A stretch of 64,000 nucleotides of DNA from Isoptericola halotolerans (GCF_013149785.1 NZ_JABEZU010000001.1:496001-560000); one strand, 5' to 3'; positions 16,848 to 26,096 are shown, numbered from the stretch's first letter. The notes: a model not told the origin generated them from the letters alone. A program made the numbers and translations.

Positions 16848-19508
16848 ATGAAGCTGCAGCGCGTCATCGCAGGACTGGCGGCAACGGCCGTCGCGGTCTC
16901 CACGCTCGCCGCGGGGGCCGCCGTCGCCGACGACCACGACGAGAGGGTCGCGGCGGGCCAGTCGAGCGGTCGAGGGCCGGACCGGGAGGGGCCTCCCGGG
17001 TCGGCCCGCGCGTTCGCCGAGCTGGTCGAGGCGGCTGCCGGCAGGCCCGCTGCGAAGGCCACGGACGGCGCCATCGACATGCCGGCGTCCTACCCGCACC
17101 AGCCGAGGCTCACGGTGCACCCCGCCGACCCCGACGACGCGACGCGCCTCAACGAGACCATCGCCTACTCCGAGCTGGCGCCCCGGCTGAACGCCCTCAT
17201 GGCGGCCAGCGACCGCGTCTCGGCGCAGGTGGTCGGGCAGTCCACCGAGGGGCGTGACCTCTACCTGGTCACGCTCACCGCGCCGGAGAAGCGCGGCGAG
17301 ACGTCGAAGCAGACCCGCTGGCGCGAGCAGATCCGCACCGCCCCGCAGCGGGCGGCCCGCGACAAGCAGCTCGCGGCCGGCTACAAGACGCCGATCTGGA
17401 TCAGCTCGAACATCCACGGCAACGAGTGGGAGGGCACCGACGCCTCGATGCAGCTCATCGAGGAGATGGCCACCTCCGACGACGCGGCGGTGACCGAGCT
17501 GCTCGCGCAGCACCGCGTCTACTTCTCCGTGTCGCTGAACCCCGACGGCCGCACGGCGGCGACCCGGGCCACGTCGCTGGGCCTGGACGCCAACCGTGAC
17601 ATGGTCACCGGCGCCACCCCGGAGGCGACGTCGTTCATCGCCACCGCGCAGGCCTTGCAGCCGCTGTACGCCGCCGACTTCCACGGGTACACCAACGTGC
17701 TGCAGATGGAGCCGTGCGGTCCCCCGCACGGGGAGAACTACGAGTACGACCTGTTCGTCCCGCACGGCTACGCCCTGGCCCTGCAGGTCGAGGCCGACGT
17801 CACCGCCGCCCAGATCCCGGGGAACACGTACTACGACACCACCACGGGGCAGGTGACCACGCGCAACACCGGCAACATCAAGATCCCGTACCGGGACACG
17901 CCCTCCGGCTGGGACGACTATCCGCCGATCTTCACCGCGCAGTACGCCGCCTACCACGGTGCCGTCACCGCGACCGTGGAGCTGCCTCGCGGCCGGACGG
18001 GTCCCACCACGACGCCGGCGAACGCGGTGATCAACACCGCGGTCGCCAGGACCACCATGGAGTCGATCCTCGACTACGTGTCGGCGAACAGCGACGCGAT
18101 GCTCGCCGACCAGATCGAGCTCTTCCGGCGCGGTGTGGCCGGCGAGCCCAAGGCGGCCCTCACCGCCGACGACGTGGCGGCCGTGCCCGGCCCCGACCAG
18201 TGGAAGGAGCACTGGGACGCTGCCGACGACCAGAACCCTGTCGACCTCCCGGCGGCGTACGTCGTCCCGGTCGGTGACGGCCAACGCTCCTCCTCCGACG
18301 CGGAGGCGCTCGTGGACGCGCTGCTCCTCCACGGCGTCGAGGTCGGCACGCTGCCACGCGCGACACGGGTCGACGGCGTGACCTACCCGGCCGGCTCGTT
18401 CGTCGTGGACATGCACCAGCCGCGGCGAGGGCTCGCGAACGTGCTGCTCGACCTGGGCACCGACATCTCCGGCCAGATCCCCTCGATGTACGACATCTCC
18501 GCGTGGAGCCTGGCCCACACGTGGGGCGCGACCGTCGACAAGGTCGGTTCCGTGGAGGGCCCGCGGGTCCGGCCGGTGGTACCGCTGAAGCGGGTGCCGA
18601 GCGACGGCACGCTGCCTCGGAGGGCCGACCACGTCGCCTTCGACGTGGCGGGGGTCGAGGACTACCGGGCGCTCAACCACCTGCTCGGCGAGGACGCGCC
18701 CGTCTGGCTGCTGGACGACGGCAGGGCCGTCGTCGGGCCGGAGGGCCTGCCGGTGGCCGCGGAGGTCGTCGTGGAGTACGACATCGCCTTCGAGAAGGTG
18801 TCGCGCGACGTCGTCGTCTCGCTCGACGACGACGCACGCCTCGAGGACCTCACCGTCGCCGTCGCCGGGAACCAGGACGACGTGCTGTCCCTGACCGCGC
18901 TGGGCTTCGACGACCTGGTCCGCGTCACGGCGGCCGGGGTCAACGCCGGGGCGGCGACCGCGACGACCGGCCTGGAGGGCGCCGACGTGCTGTGGGTCGG
19001 CACCTCGTTCAACCTGGCCGCCGGTTCGGCCGGCCGAGCCGCCGTGGCCGACTGGCTCGACGACGGCGGCGCGATCGTCGGCCGCACGAACCAGGCGTTC
19101 ACCGTGGCGTCGTCCTTCGGGCTGGTCGCGGGAACCGTCGTGGCCGGCAACGGCTCGGGCAACGGCATCGTCGACGTCGACACCCCCGGGTCGTCGATCT
19201 TCGCGGCCCACCCGCAGGACACGTCGTTCATCTACCCGGCGTACTGGTTCACGGACCTGGGCGAGGGGACGACGGCGGAGCTGCGGTACGACGCCGAGCA
19301 GCCGTTCCTGGCGGGGCACTGGCGCGGGACGGGCAGCGGGGCGAACGGTCCCGTCGCGGCCGCCGGGCAGGCGGCCGTCATCTCGGGGGAGAGTGCCTCC
19401 GGGGCGCGGGCCGTCGTCTTCGGGACGTCACCGTTCTTCCGCACCCACCCGAAGGGGCCGATGAGCCAGGCGGCCTCGGCGATCTTCTGGGCGGCGTCCG
19501 GCGACTGA
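16848..19508 (+). CDS. Secreted M14-family zinc carboxypeptidase
   Basis: 886 residues, exported by a signal peptide (ATAVAVSTLAAGAAVADD, cut near 27). The M14 catalytic domain shows the zinc pair HGNE at His190/Glu193 in SSNIHGNEWEG, LDANRDM at 246-252, the third zinc His at 279 in YAADFHGYTN, and the catalytic Glu at 378 in VTATVELPRGR. The second half (about 500-886) is a mixed alpha/beta region with no motif I recognise; it may be a carbohydrate- or wall-binding extension. The family trims C-terminal residues from peptides outside the cell. The ATG at 16848 has only a weak GAAGGGG Shine-Dalgarno but gives a clean signal peptide. Confidence 0.9.
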   Translation: MKLQRVIAGLAATAVAVSTLAAGAAVADDHDERVAAGQSSGRGPDREGPPGSARAFAELVEAAAGRPAAKATDGAIDMPASYPHQPRLTVHPADPDDATRLNETIAYSELAPRLNALMAASDRVSAQVVGQSTEGRDLYLVTLTAPEKRGETSKQTRWREQIRTAPQRAARDKQLAAGYKTPIWISSNIHGNEWEGTDASMQLIEEMATSDDAAVTELLAQHRVYFSVSLNPDGRTAATRATSLGLDANRDMVTGATPEATSFIATAQALQPLYAADFHGYTNVLQMEPCGPPHGENYEYDLFVPHGYALALQVEADVTAAQIPGNTYYDTTTGQVTTRNTGNIKIPYRDTPSGWDDYPPIFTAQYAAYHGAVTATVELPRGRTGPTTTPANAVINTAVARTTMESILDYVSANSDAMLADQIELFRRGVAGEPKAALTADDVAAVPGPDQWKEHWDAADDQNPVDLPAAYVVPVGDGQRSSSDAEALVDALLLHGVEVGTLPRATRVDGVTYPAGSFVVDMHQPRRGLANVLLDLGTDISGQIPSMYDISAWSLAHTWGATVDKVGSVEGPRVRPVVPLKRVPSDGTLPRRADHVAFDVAGVEDYRALNHLLGEDAPVWLLDDGRAVVGPEGLPVAAEVVVEYDIAFEKVSRDVVVSLDDDARLEDLTVAVAGNQDDVLSLTALGFDDLVRVTAAGVNAGAATATTGLEGADVLWVGTSFNLAAGSAGRAAVADWLDDGGAIVGRTNQAFTVASSFGLVAGTVVAGNGSGNGIVDVDTPGSSIFAAHPQDTSFIYPAYWFTDLGEGTTAELRYDAEQPFLAGHWRGTGSGANGPVAAAGQAAVISGESASGARAVVFGTSPFFRTHPKGPMSQAASAIFWAASGD

Positions 19509-19514
19509 GCAGGG

Positions 19515-20402
19515 CTACAGCAGCACGAGGACGGACACCCCGATCCCCAGGGTCACGAGCAGCAGCGTGGCGTCGGCCCAGGTGAACCGGAGGTGTGCCA
19601 GCCGGAGCCGCCGGCCGGGGTCGTCCGTCCCCGTGGGCGAGAATCCGCGAGTCTCCAGCGCCTCGACCGTCGTCCGGGTCCGCTTGGCCGTGTTGAGGAT
19701 GAGCGGGTAGAAGGCCTGCACGGCGATGGTCCCGATCCGGACGGCGGTCCTCCAGCCGAGGAATCCGTGGCCCCGGGGCGGGGCGCCGCGCAGGCGGTGC
19801 CCGTCGACGATGGTCTGGAACTCGTCGATGAGCAGCGGCACCATCCGGTAGCCGTAGCTGACGCCGAACCCGAGCACGGCCGGCGCCCGCAACGCCTGGA
19901 GCCCGTCGGACAGCTTCTCCGGGTCGAGGGAGACGAACGCGGCCATCGACGCCAGCGAGATCGCACCGAGCTTGAGAGAGATCTGCAGCAGCCCGTCGAT
20001 CGCCGCGGCGTTCCCGCCGAGCACGAAGACCAGCACGAGCACGTAGGCGGCCTGCCCGAGCAGGCCGAGCGTGAACAGACCGAGCAGCAGCGGTCCGATG
20101 CGCGCTGCCAGCGCGCAGGCGAGAGCGAGGACGAAGAACACCGCGAGGGCGGGGGTCGAGTAGGTCAACCAGGGCACCACGGCGCACACGAGGTACCACC
20201 CCAGGACGGCGCGAGGGTCCCGGCGGGCCAGGAAGCCGCCTCGGGTGGCGTAGGCGACCCGCATCAGCTCGAGCTTGACCCACTCGACCGTCACCCGGTC
20301 GAACCCGGAGCGGACGGACTTCCGTCGGCCACCGCGCTCGGCAGCGGCGGGGCCGTCCGCAGGGGTCGGGAGGGTCGGGCGGTCGGTGGCGACGGCGGTC
20401 AT
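19515..20402 (-). CDS. ECF transporter T component (EcfT/CbiQ family)
   Basis: 295 residues. A charged N-terminal tail precedes six or so membrane helices (RAVLGWYLVCAVVPWL; LAVFFVLALACALAARI; LGLFTLGLLGQAAYVLVLVF). The cytoplasmic coupling-helix region carries the two Ala-Arg-Gly-type motifs of EcfT in degenerate form (DGHRLRGAPPRG and EALETRGFSPTG). EcfT couples ATP hydrolysis by the ATPase pair to toppling of the substrate-binding S protein. The ATG overlaps the stop of the ATPase gene by four bases (ATGA), so it is the last gene of a coupled S-A-T operon. Confidence 0.9.
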   Translation of the reverse strand: MTAVATDRPTLPTPADGPAAAERGGRRKSVRSGFDRVTVEWVKLELMRVAYATRGGFLARRDPRAVLGWYLVCAVVPWLTYSTPALAVFFVLALACALAARIGPLLLGLFTLGLLGQAAYVLVLVFVLGGNAAAIDGLLQISLKLGAISLASMAAFVSLDPEKLSDGLQALRAPAVLGFGVSYGYRMVPLLIDEFQTIVDGHRLRGAPPRGHGFLGWRTAVRIGTIAVQAFYPLILNTAKRTRTTVEALETRGFSPTGTDDPGRRLRLAHLRFTWADATLLLVTLGIGVSVLVLL

Positions 20403-22189
20403 GCGGTCTCCTCGGCAGGGCGGGACGAGGCCTGGCGGACCAGCTCCTCGACGGTCAGGGGCAGCACCGGGAGCCTCAGCGCGGCACCCACCTGGGTCAC
20501 CTGGGGCGGGACGAGGCGGGCCTGGTCGAGCACGTCGGGCGAGGAGAACAGCGTCCGTGGGTCGGTGTCGGCGATGACGCGCCCCTGGTCGAGCACGACG
20601 ACGCGACTCGCCCACTCGGCGACCAGGTGCATGTCGTGCGTGGCGACCACGGTGCAGCGGATGTGGTCGCTCAGGGCGTCGAGCATCCCGATGACGTCGT
20701 CGCGCGAGGCGAGGTCCAGGCTCGACGTCGGCTCGTCGAGCAGCAGCAGCCGCGGGCGCATCGCGAGTCCGATCGCGAGGGTGGCCCGGCGCTGCTGCCC
20801 GCCGGACAGGAGCCTCCCGTCGCGGTCCGCGAACCGGCTCAGGTCGACCCTGGCCAGCACCTCCTCGACGAGCTCGTCGGCGTCAGAGGCCCGGCGTCCG
20901 CGCGGATGCATCGCGACGTCGGCCCGGACCGAGTCCTGGAGGAACATCTCCTCCGGGCGTTGCACGAGGTAGCAGACGGTGTCGGCGAGCGAGGCCGCGG
21001 GGACCGAGCGGGTGTCGCGGCCGTCGACCTCGACGGTGCCGGCGCGCGGGACGGCGAGGCCGGACAGGACGGAGAGCAGGCTCGACTTGCCGGCTCCGTT
21101 CGAGCCGACGAGCGCCACCCGGTCGCCGTCGTGGAGGTCGAGATCGAGGTCCCGCAGCACGGTGTGCCGGTCGCCGGAGACCGTGCGGTAGCCGTGCTCC
21201 ACGCCGACCATGCGGGCCACCAGCGGCCTGCCGACCTCGTCGGCCGGCGGGAGACCGTCCGGGCCCGACGGCGCGGGTCCGTCCTGCGCAGAGGTGCGCA
21301 CGGAGGGCCGGAGCAGGTCGGCGCACTCGTCGACGGTGATCGGGACGGGGCGCTCGCCGCGCGCGATCTCGGGGACCAGCGCGCGGCTCAGCGCGACCAC
21401 CTGGGGGTCGGGGACGTGGGCCTCGGCGAGGTCGTCGCGGCGCGCCAGCGCCTCGCGGACGGGCAGGTGCCAGCGCACCCGTCCGTCGGACATGAGCACC
21501 ACACTGCGTGCGTAGCGCGCGATGAGCTCGGCGTGGTGCTCGATGACCACCACCGTGATGCCGTGCTCCTGGTTGAGCCGGGTCAGGTGCTCGTACACGA
21601 CCGCGGCGCGGCGCGGGTCCACCTCGGCGGCGGGCTCGTCGACGACGAGGACCGAGGGTGCGAGGGCCAGGGCCCCGGCCAGGGCGGTGAGGTGCTGCTG
21701 GCCGCCCGAGAGCTGCCAGGTGTGGGTGGCGGCCACGTCACCCAGGCCGAGGGAGGCCAGTGCGCGGTCGGTCCGGTCCGCCCAGTCCTCGTGCCCGAAG
21801 TTCAGGGGGCCGAAGGACACGTCGTCGCGCACCGTGGGCCGCACGAGCTGGTTGCCGAAGTCCTGGAAGACGTACCCGACGTCGTGCGAGATCTCGCCGA
21901 CGCTGCGCCGGGCGGTGCTGCGCCCGTGGATCCGGACGCGCCCGGTGATGTCCCCGTTCCAGAAGTGCGGGACGAGTCCGTTGAACGCCTTGCACAACGT
22001 GGTCTTGCCCGAGCCGTTGCCGCCGACCACGGCGACGAAGTCCCCCGGCTGGATCGCCAGGTCGACGTCGTGCAGCGAGTCCTGCGAGGCCCCGGGGTAG
22101 CGGAAGGTCAGTCCCTGCACCTCGATCGCCGGGGTGCCGGTCGTCGAGTCGGCCGGGGGGACCGCCGTCACCGTGGTCGGCGCCGGCAT
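20399..22189 (-). CDS. ECF transporter double ATPase (fused EcfA-EcfA' type)
   Basis: 596 residues with two complete ABC ATPase domains. Domain one: Walker A GGNGSGKT at 56-63, a Q-loop near YVFQDFGNQL, signature LSGGQQHL, Walker B VLVVDEPAAEVD. Domain two: Walker A GSNGAGKS around Lys368, LVQRPEEMF Q-loop, signature LSGGQQRRATL, Walker B LLLLDEPTSSLD. Fused ATPases are common in actinobacterial ECF transporters and replace the EcfA1/A2 heterodimer. The ATG is joined to the S-component stop as TGATG, and its stop overlaps the T gene, so all three subunits are co-translated. Confidence 0.94.
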   Translation of the reverse strand: MPAPTTVTAVPPADSTTGTPAIEVQGLTFRYPGASQDSLHDVDLAIQPGDFVAVVGGNGSGKTTLCKAFNGLVPHFWNGDITGRVRIHGRSTARRSVGEISHDVGYVFQDFGNQLVRPTVRDDVSFGPLNFGHEDWADRTDRALASLGLGDVAATHTWQLSGGQQHLTALAGALALAPSVLVVDEPAAEVDPRRAAVVYEHLTRLNQEHGITVVVIEHHAELIARYARSVVLMSDGRVRWHLPVREALARRDDLAEAHVPDPQVVALSRALVPEIARGERPVPITVDECADLLRPSVRTSAQDGPAPSGPDGLPPADEVGRPLVARMVGVEHGYRTVSGDRHTVLRDLDLDLHDGDRVALVGSNGAGKSSLLSVLSGLAVPRAGTVEVDGRDTRSVPAASLADTVCYLVQRPEEMFLQDSVRADVAMHPRGRRASDADELVEEVLARVDLSRFADRDGRLLSGGQQRRATLAIGLAMRPRLLLLDEPTSSLDLASRDDVIGMLDALSDHIRCTVVATHDMHLVAEWASRVVVLDQGRVIADTDPRTLFSSPDVLDQARLVPPQVTQVGAALRLPVLPLTVEELVRQASSRPAEETA

Positions 22190-23166
22190 CAGAAGCTCGC
22201 CTCGTCGTCCTCGGCGGTGCTCGCGGCGGGCGTCTCGGCGTCACGGGACCGTCGTGCCCTGAGCGCGGCGACGACCACGAAGAGCCCGAGGCCGACGGTG
22301 AGGGCGACGGCGCCGGCCACCCACATCCACGCCTCGCCGAACTGGTCGACGAAGTCCGGCTCGAACGAGCCGAGGGTCGACAGGCCTTCCTCACGCCCGA
22401 CGAACTCCTCCCAGGTGGCGAACAGGGCGACGGCCCCGGCGGCGAGCAGGGCGAGGAGCGCGATCGGCCAGAAGCGCATCCCGGACGGGCCGGTCAGGCG
22501 CGGAGGGTCGTGGGGGTCGCGCGGGCGCAGGCCCATGATCGGCTCGATCTTCCCGTAGAGCCGCGGGGTCAACCACAGGGCGGGCAGCGCACCGAAGAGG
22601 ATGCCGGAGAACACGACGGTCACCACGATGTCGAGGCCCTCGGCGAGGAGGAACGCCCCGAGGAGACCGTCCGCCTCCTCGAGAGACTCGGGGTCGATCC
22701 CGATGACGACCTTGAGGATGTCGACGATGCCGCCGCTGACCTTGTCGACGAGCACCATGACGACCGGCGCGAGGGCGACCTGCACCCGGTTCAGCGGGTT
22801 GCGCACCAGGCATCCCGCGACGTAGATCGCCAGGGCCGTCTGCAGGAAGCCCTCGAGCTCGCTGAGGCCGCCGAAGTCCCCCAGCAGCATGTCCGAGAAG
22901 ACGAGCTCGCCCAGCGGGGCGCCGAGCGCCACCCAGAACGGTGACAGCAGGGCCGCGAGCACCACGGCGATGAACGCGAAGTAGGAGACGCCGAGCTCGA
23001 GAGGCCCGACCTGGACCTCGGGCACGACGTTGGCGACGATGTCGCCCACGCCGTACAGCGTCATGGACAGCACGAGGATCATGAGCTTCTGGGGGCCGGA
23101 GAGCTGTTCGGACCGCGGCAGCCTGCTGCGGGCCTTGTCGACCGTGGCGGCGACGTTGCTGGACAT
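22189..23166 (-). CDS. ECF transporter S (substrate-binding) component, unknown substrate
   Basis: 325 residues. A 30-residue cytoplasmic N-terminus leads to a block of about six helices (PQKLMILVLSMTLYGVGDIV, FAFIAVVLAALLSPFWVALG, LAIYVAGCLVRNPLNRVQVA). Within it, GAPLGELVFSDMLLGDFGGL resembles the substrate-pocket loops of other S components. A C-terminal extension adds two more helices (MRFWPIALLALLAAGAVALF; WMWVAGAVALTVGLGLFVVV) separated by an acidic outside loop, which is not typical of EcfS proteins. The ATG lies 59 bases after the HAD gene. The ligand cannot be named; the linked HAD and LacI genes hint at a sugar-, polyol- or nucleoside-like compound (inference). Confidence 0.75.
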   Translation of the reverse strand: MSSNVAATVDKARSRLPRSEQLSGPQKLMILVLSMTLYGVGDIVANVVPEVQVGPLELGVSYFAFIAVVLAALLSPFWVALGAPLGELVFSDMLLGDFGGLSELEGFLQTALAIYVAGCLVRNPLNRVQVALAPVVMVLVDKVSGGIVDILKVVIGIDPESLEEADGLLGAFLLAEGLDIVVTVVFSGILFGALPALWLTPRLYGKIEPIMGLRPRDPHDPPRLTGPSGMRFWPIALLALLAAGAVALFATWEEFVGREEGLSTLGSFEPDFVDQFGEAWMWVAGAVALTVGLGLFVVVAALRARRSRDAETPAASTAEDDEASF

Positions 23167-23225
23167 GAGTGCCTTCCTCGAAGGTTCGTCTCGGGTCTTC
23201 CAGGGCGACCGGCGGGTGCCGGCGA

Positions 23226-24926
23226 TCAGGGGGTGGGCGCAGGACGCGACGTCCGCTCCCGCAGGAGCTCGGCGGCAGCGGCCATGTCGGGGGCGAGGTG
23301 GTCGGGCCGGAGAGGGGCGTCGGCTCCGAGCGCGTCGAGCTGCTCGTCGGACGTGGCACCGCCACGGACCAGGACGACGGTGCCGACGCCGGCAGCCCGG
23401 GCCGCGGCGACGTCGCGGTGCGGCTTGTCGCCGACGAACACGGCGCGGGCGGCGTCGGCGTCGAGGGCCGTCAGGGCGGTGCGGACGGTCGCGGGGTCGG
23501 GCTTGCGCAGCCCCAGCTCGTCGGAGTAGACGTGCGCGCCGACCAGGTGGTCGAGGCCGTGCTCGACGAGCTCGGCGCGCACGGCCCGCCCGCACACCGT
23601 GTTGGACACGACGGCGACGGGGACGTCGGCGTCGTGGGCGGTGGCGAGCAGCTCGCGCACGCCGGGTCGCAGCACGGGCGTGGACTTGGTGCGTGCGTAG
23701 TCGACCATGAGGGCGTGCGCCTCGGCACGCAGCCAGTGCCGCACGCCGGGGCCGTGGTGGTCGAGCAGGGGGCCGACGAGCTCCACCCAGAACGTCGTCG
23801 CGTCGATCTCGGCGACCCGGGTGCCGCCGTCGGGCGCGACCTCGTGGCGCTTCTTCCAGGACTTGTGGGCGGCGCGGGCCCGGTCCAGGACGTCGGCGGC
23901 CTCGTCGACGCCGGTCGGGTAGCCCGCTGCGGTGAGTCCGGCGGCGAGCTGCGCGGCGAACGCGCGACGGGTGGCGTCGTCGGGCCGCGAGACCGCGATG
24001 ACTCCGCCGTGGTCGAGCAGGAGCGCGCTGACGCCACGTGGCGAAGGCCTCGTCGCGCCGTCGGCGACGCGCGCGCCGTCGGCGGGCGAAGCCTGGCCGG
24101 CGTCGCGGAGCAGGTCGACCAGGCCCGTCGGGTCCTCCAGGACGAGGTCCGGCTGCTCCGTCACAGGGAACGGCGAGCGGTCGGTGTGGTGGTCGCGGGT
24201 GAGGACCAGCCCGGCGACGGCGGCGCGTCGCCCGGCGACGACGTCGCGGTCGAAGGTGTCCCCGACGTACCAGCAGTGCTCCGGCGTCGTGCTCAACGCC
24301 TGCGCGGCGAGCTCGATCATGCCGGGGTGCGGCTTACGGATCCCGACCTCGTCGGAGTAGACCTGCACGGCGAACGCGTCGGCGATGCCCTGCTCGGCGA
24401 GGATCGCGCGGTGCGCGCGGCCGGAGTGGGCGTTCGACACGATGCCGACCGGGACGCCGAGGTCGCGGGCGAGGGCCAGCAGCTCGCGCACGCCGGGGCG
24501 CACGGTGTGGTCGGTGAGCGTGCGGGTGATCGTCTCCTGAAGCTGTCCGGCGGACCCGGCGAGCACCTCCCGCTCGGCCGGGGTCAGCGGCGAGCCGTAG
24601 AACTCCCGCCAGATGGTGCGGTGGTCGAGCTCCTCGGGTGCGAGGCGACGTGACGCGGCGTTCTTCCAGTCCTTGAGCGCCGTCTTGCCGCCGCGCAGCA
24701 CGGGCACGAGCTCGAGCGGCGTGCGGCGGTGGCCGGCGCGGGCCAGGACCTCGGCGACGTGCTCGGCCATGAGCTCCAGGCCGCCCGGGCGCTTGCTCGT
24801 GGTGAGCACGACGCCGCCGAAGTCGAGCAGGAGCGCGGCGGGCCGGGTACGCAGCGCGGCCGGCACCTCGGCGGGGCGGGGCAGAGGCTCGGGCAGGGAG
24901 GTCTCGGGGCTGGGAGCGATCGTCAC
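23226..24926 (-). CDS. Tandem two-domain HAD-superfamily hydrolase
   Basis: 566 residues formed of two homologous HAD domains. Domain one begins LLLDFGGVVLTTSKRPGG and has GIVSNAHSG (motif II), RKPHPGM (motif III Lys) and YVGDTFDRDV (motif IV). Domain two begins LLLDHGGVIAVSRPDD and has AVVSNTVCG, RKPDPAT and FVGDKPHRDV. In both, motif I is D-x-G-G rather than D-x-D, so the second catalytic Asp of classical phosphatases is absent, as in some sugar-phosphatase and dehalogenase branches. It heads the ECF operon, opposite a LacI gene. The GTG at 24926 was chosen because TAGCGT lies seven bases upstream (leaderless pattern); an ATG at 25001 would sit inside the palindrome. Confidence 0.85.
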   Translation of the reverse strand: MTIAPSPETSLPEPLPRPAEVPAALRTRPAALLLDFGGVVLTTSKRPGGLELMAEHVAEVLARAGHRRTPLELVPVLRGGKTALKDWKNAASRRLAPEELDHRTIWREFYGSPLTPAEREVLAGSAGQLQETITRTLTDHTVRPGVRELLALARDLGVPVGIVSNAHSGRAHRAILAEQGIADAFAVQVYSDEVGIRKPHPGMIELAAQALSTTPEHCWYVGDTFDRDVVAGRRAAVAGLVLTRDHHTDRSPFPVTEQPDLVLEDPTGLVDLLRDAGQASPADGARVADGATRPSPRGVSALLLDHGGVIAVSRPDDATRRAFAAQLAAGLTAAGYPTGVDEAADVLDRARAAHKSWKKRHEVAPDGGTRVAEIDATTFWVELVGPLLDHHGPGVRHWLRAEAHALMVDYARTKSTPVLRPGVRELLATAHDADVPVAVVSNTVCGRAVRAELVEHGLDHLVGAHVYSDELGLRKPDPATVRTALTALDADAARAVFVGDKPHRDVAAARAAGVGTVVLVRGGATSDEQLDALGADAPLRPDHLAPDMAAAAELLRERTSRPAPTP

Positions 24927-24999
24927 GACGGTGACGCTAGGGACGGGCAGCGACCGGGCGGCGTCGTGCCGGTGGCCTGACGGTGAACGAGGATCGAAC

Positions 25000-25017
25000 A
25001 TCTGGAACGTTCCAGAT
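25000..25017. promoter_or_regulatory. Perfect 18-bp LacI-type operator palindrome
   Basis: ATCTGGAACGTTCCAGAT is an exact 18-bp palindrome with a central CG, the classic form of LacI/GalR-family operators. It lies 74 bases before the HAD start and 54 bases before the LacI GTG. The LacI protein encoded next to it is the obvious candidate ligand, giving control of the ECF operon and autoregulation. Confidence 0.8.
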
Positions 25018-25070
25018 CGATGCCGAGCGATGGTTTCGCGGTCACGCCCTCAGGTGGGCAGGATGAGCCT

Positions 25071-26051
25071 GTGCCCCCCGCCTCCGCCCGCCCGCGCCCC
25101 ACCCTGGTCGACGTCGCCTCCGCGGCCGGGGTGTCCAAGTCGCTCGTCTCCCTGGCGCTGCGCGGCGACGCCGGCGTCTCGGAGAGGACCAGGGAGCGCA
25201 TCCTCGTCGTCGCCGAGCGGGTCGGCTACCGGCCCTCGCTGACCGCGCGGACGCTCAAGCAGGGCCGGTCGATGATGCTCGGCGCCGTCATCTCCAGCCT
25301 CGACAACCCGTACCACACGGAGATCGTCGCCTCGGTGGAGGCCGCCGCCGAGGACTCCGGACTCTCCGTGCTCCTCGCCCACGGCTCGCGCGACCGCGGG
25401 CGCCTCGCTGACCGTGTCCAGCAGCTGCTGGACCTCGGGGCCGACGGGTTGGTCGTGGTGTCCTCCTGGGTGCCCGAGGAGGTGCTGGTGGCCGCCGCGC
25501 GGCGAGCACCCGTCGTCATGGTCGGGCGGACCGCCGAGCCCGTGAGCGGCATCGACTCGGTGAACAACGACGACGAGCACGGCGCGGCGCTCGTCGTCGA
25601 GCACCTGGTCGCACGTGGGCACCGGCGCATCGCCCACGTGACGTCGTCCACGCGGCCTGCCGGGATCGCCCGGCGCCGCGGCTACGAGGCGGCCATGCGC
25701 GCCGCCGGGCTCGACGACGAGGTGCGGGTCGTGGCCCCGGACCCGGTGGCGCTCGGCGCACTGCTGGACGACGGCACCTCCGCGGTGTTCGCGCGCAACG
25801 ACGTCGAGGCGGTCGACGTCCTCGACCACGCCCTCGACGCGGGGCTGCGCGTCCCGGACGAGCTCGCCGTCGTCGGCTACGACGACACGGTGCTCGCCCG
25901 CCGGGCCCGGCCCGCGCTGACCACCGTGCAGCAGCAACGGGACGTCATGGGTTCGCGGGCCGTGGCCCTCCTGCGTGAGCGCCTGGACGGCAGGGCCGAG
26001 GACGTCCATGAGGTGCTCGAGCCACGGCTGGTGGTCCGGTCCTCGAGCTAA
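25071..26051 (+). CDS. LacI-family transcriptional regulator
   Basis: 326 residues from a GTG at 25071, chosen because AGGATGAG lies just upstream and because the DNA-binding domain then starts at the usual distance; an ATG at 25020 is also open but lies three bases from the operator. The helix-turn-helix is TLVDVASAAGVSKSLVSLAL, with the hinge YRPSLTARTLKQGRS. The periplasmic-binding-protein-like sensor follows (MLGAVISSLDNPYHTEI; GHRRIAHVTSS; VPDELAVVGYDDT; TTVQQQRDVMGSRA). It is divergent from the HAD-ECF operon with a perfect operator between, so it likely represses that operon until a small carbohydrate-like ligand binds. Confidence 0.93.
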   Translation: MPPASARPRPTLVDVASAAGVSKSLVSLALRGDAGVSERTRERILVVAERVGYRPSLTARTLKQGRSMMLGAVISSLDNPYHTEIVASVEAAAEDSGLSVLLAHGSRDRGRLADRVQQLLDLGADGLVVVSSWVPEEVLVAAARRAPVVMVGRTAEPVSGIDSVNNDDEHGAALVVEHLVARGHRRIAHVTSSTRPAGIARRRGYEAAMRAAGLDDEVRVVAPDPVALGALLDDGTSAVFARNDVEAVDVLDHALDAGLRVPDELAVVGYDDTVLARRARPALTTVQQQRDVMGSRAVALLRERLDGRAEDVHEVLEPRLVVRSSS

Positions 26052-26096
26052 CACCGCTGGGGGTGCTCACCCGGCCCTGAGGGGGCGGAACGACAG

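Noticed and set aside
16560-19319. Long open frame antisense to the M14 carboxypeptidase gene
   Set aside because: Composition is that of a reverse-strand shadow (Arg/Gly/Val/His-rich), with no start signal; the forward gene has all M14 residues.
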